6,120 nucleotides of DNA, taken from contig CABQKL010000102.1 in assembly GCA_902464645.1 (NCBI GenBank), positions 1-6,120 on the forward strand. The letters are read 5' to 3'. How positions within the stretch are numbered: position 1 is the first letter of the stretch; each line of letters begins with the position of its first letter. This document shows, piece by piece, positions 4,793-6,120 of the stretch. The stretch comes from an uncultured Collinsella sp. (GTDB lineage Bacteria > Actinomycetota > Coriobacteriia > Coriobacteriales > Coriobacteriaceae). The notes below the pieces were generated by a model that did no database searches, was not told the DNA's origin, and was given only the letters and a program-made list of their open reading frames with translations. The translations under genes were made by a program, and so were the position numbers.

Positions 4793-5584
4793 GTCTTCGT
4801 CGTCTTCGAGCGGATCGTAGTCGGAATCGACACCGGCGGCTGCATGGGAACCGTTGAACTTGAAGCCCATGAAGACGACAGCCAGGCACACACCGATCAG
4901 AGCGACCGCGATGACGGACAGGTTGAGGTAAGCGGCGAGCAGGAAACCGATGAACAGGAACGGAGTCATACCCTTCTTGATCATCATGGTGAGCAGCAGG
5001 GCCAAGCCGTAGGCGGTCATGATCTTGGTCGAAACGTTAAGACCAGTGGACAGCCACTCGGGAACCATGTTGACGATGGCCTGAACCAGGTCGGTGCCAA
5101 CAAAGACGGCGAGGAAGATCGGCAGGAAGTACATGACGGCGTACAGACCGGAGCCGGCGCAGATGTGCATACGGTAGGCGGTCTTGAACTTTCCGTTATC
5201 GATCGCGCTATCTGCCACATGGGTGAGGGCGGCGATGATGGAACGGAACACGATGCCGAGGAGCTGACCCAGGACGGCGACCGGGATGGCGATCGTCATG
5301 GCGGTCTCGGCGGAAGCATCGGTCAGACACGCAAAGGCAGCGGCCACGATGCCGCCCAGGACCATATCGGGCGGAACGGCGGCGCCGACCTGCACCAGGC
5401 CCATGGACACGAGCTCGACGGCGGCACCGACGGCAAGACCGGTGGGCACATCGCCCAGCAGCAGACCGACGAGCGTAGCGCCAACGAGGGGCTGCTCGAA
5501 GTTAAGACGACCGAGCAGGCGGGAGTCCCACATGCAGAACACGCCGACGAGGCCGACGAGCACCGCACTGATGAACGTATTCAT
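4790..5584 (-). CDS. PTS mannose/fructose/sorbose-family transporter subunit EIIC
   Basis: 264 residues from ATG 5584; AAAGGAG lies 6 nt upstream. This is the sugar-translocating membrane subunit. Typical EIIC-Man features are seen: QPLVGATLVGLLLGDVPTGL (31-50), AAVELVSMG (54-62) with the conserved Glu57, then VGAAVPPDMVLGGI (66-79). Most of the rest is hydrophobic, with segments near 1-18, 33-50, 66-88, 95-120, 143-163, 188-203 and 206-240. The last 15 or so residues are strongly acidic (SDYDPLEDDED), a short cytoplasmic or exposed tail with no recognisable motif. It is positioned between EIIB (36 nt gap) and EIID (13 nt gap) in the usual B-C-D order. Confidence 0.95.
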   Translation of the reverse strand: MNTFISAVLVGLVGVFCMWDSRLLGRLNFEQPLVGATLVGLLLGDVPTGLAVGAAVELVSMGLVQVGAAVPPDMVLGGIVAAAFACLTDASAETAMTIAIPVAVLGQLLGIVFRSIIAALTHVADSAIDNGKFKTAYRMHICAGSGLYAVMYFLPIFLAVFVGTDLVQAIVNMVPEWLSTGLNVSTKIMTAYGLALLLTMMIKKGMTPFLFIGFLLAAYLNLSVIAVALIGVCLAVVFMGFKFNGSHAAAGVDSDYDPLEDDED

Positions 5585-5620
5585 ACCCTTCTCCTTTCAG
5601 TCAGGCAAAAGCCTGGTTGA

Positions 5621-6120
5621 TTACAGCTTGGCGTCGATGTCGACGCTCTGATACGTAGGGGTCTGCTGGACATAGAGCTTGATGCCCATGTCGAGCAGCT
5701 GGTTGACGTCGGCCTTCTGGGTGGCGTCGAGGAAGACGGAGCTGTCCTTGCCGCCAATCTGATCGGCACCGTCGTGGTTGGCGGTGGCGCCCAGGTTGAT
5801 GGCGTCGAGCTTGTAGCCCTGGCAGAACTGCAGCATCTCGGCCGTGTTGCCAAAGACGAACATGACACGCTCACCGAGGGTGTTGAGCTTGTCCATCTTG
5901 GCGAGGGCACGCTCGACGGTGAAGACGTTCAGGCGCACGCCCTGGGGCTTGGCCAGCTTAAGAGCGCCCTTCTTGATGTCATCGTTGGCGGCAGCGTTGT
6001 CGACGACGATGATGCGCTCGGCCTGAACCTTGGTGGTCCAGGTAAAGACGACCTGGCCGTGCAGCAGACGGTAGTCAAGACGTGCGAGGACGATCTTGGC
6101 GGGACCGGAGCTGTGACGGG
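5621..6120 (-). CDS. PTS mannose/fructose/sorbose-family subunit EIIB, 5' end outside the window (possibly EIIAB)
   Basis: 165 residues plus the stop are visible. The frame enters from the right edge without any start codon (ATG, GTG or TTG) before the domain begins. The sequence opens with RHSSGPAK and continues KIVLARLDYRLLHGQVVFTW; the His in LLHGQV (codon at 6061-6059) is the expected phosphorylation site that receives phosphate from EIIA and passes it to the sugar. Further family features are ERIIVVDN, an LGATANHDGADQIGGK stretch, and a KADVNQLLDMGIKLYVQQTP C-terminal part. A separate EIIB is about 160 residues, so the whole domain is here. The Ser/Gly/Pro/Ala-rich lead-in could be an unusual N-terminus or the linker of an EIIA-EIIB fusion. 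An internal GTG at 5938 lies past the phospho-His and is not a credible start. Cytoplasmic, membrane-associated through EIIC/EIID. Confidence 0.93.
   Translation of the reverse strand, partial: RHSSGPAKIVLARLDYRLLHGQVVFTWTTKVQAERIIVVDNAAANDDIKKGALKLAKPQGVRLNVFTVERALAKMDKLNTLGERVMFVFGNTAEMLQFCQGYKLDAINLGATANHDGADQIGGKDSSVFLDATQKADVNQLLDMGIKLYVQQTPTYQSVDIDAKL

Noticed and set aside
5602..5615. Small hairpin CAGGC-AAAA-GCCTG between EIIB and EIIC genes
   Set aside because: Only 5 bp of stem and no T-tract. Too weak to call a terminator or regulatory element.
3856..5620. Two long plus-strand open frames (333 and 304 codons) opposite the EIID and EIIC genes
   Set aside because: His/Gly/Asp-rich shadow sequences with no recognisable domain and no good start signals. 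The minus strand carries the conserved PTS subunits.

Overview
The window looks like a chromosomal stretch from a gut actinobacterium of the class Coriobacteriia, most likely Collinsella. This rests on the moderately high GC content, codon usage, protein sequences and intergenic hairpin repeats built around a GGGACAG core. The species assignment is from recognition, not a search. Every supported gene is on the minus strand, so transcription runs from position 6120 towards position 1.

Right half (2760-6120): the downstream part of a mannose-family phosphotransferase (PTS) operon. In order of transcription it holds EIIB (5' end outside the window), EIIC, EIID and a SIS-domain sugar-phosphate enzyme related to FrlB/GfrE/GfrF/FraB deglycases. 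A strong intrinsic terminator at 2690-2725 ends it. PTS permease plus deglycase is the layout of Amadori-product pathways: the PTS imports and phosphorylates a fructosamine-type compound such as fructoselysine or glucoselysine, and the deglycase splits it into a sugar phosphate and a free amine. The substrate is inferred. No EIIA gene is visible; it should lie beyond 6120, possibly fused to EIIB.

Left half (1-2603): three genes that appear to be separately transcribed. They are a HAD-family sugar-phosphate phosphatase or beta-phosphoglucomutase-like protein (1974-2603), a YitT-family membrane protein (792-1799), and a GntR/HutC regulator with a UTRA domain whose 3' end is cut by the window edge (1-572). 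Nothing in the sequence ties the regulator to the PTS operon.

The least ordinary feature is in the gaps. Four intergenic regions carry hairpin elements with different stems but a shared GGGACAG-type core, mostly followed by a TTTT tail. Two at 666-708 and 2620-2662 are near-identical, one locus at 1857-1967 is a head-to-head pair resembling a REPIN, and one at 3834-3867 is a different palindrome. They appear to have been put to use: one pair member sits as the terminator of the HAD gene, and one copy supplies a plausible -35 box for the GntR gene. Stretches over 300 bases without a gene do not occur; the longest gaps are 573-791, 1800-1973 and 3744-3942, and each is described.
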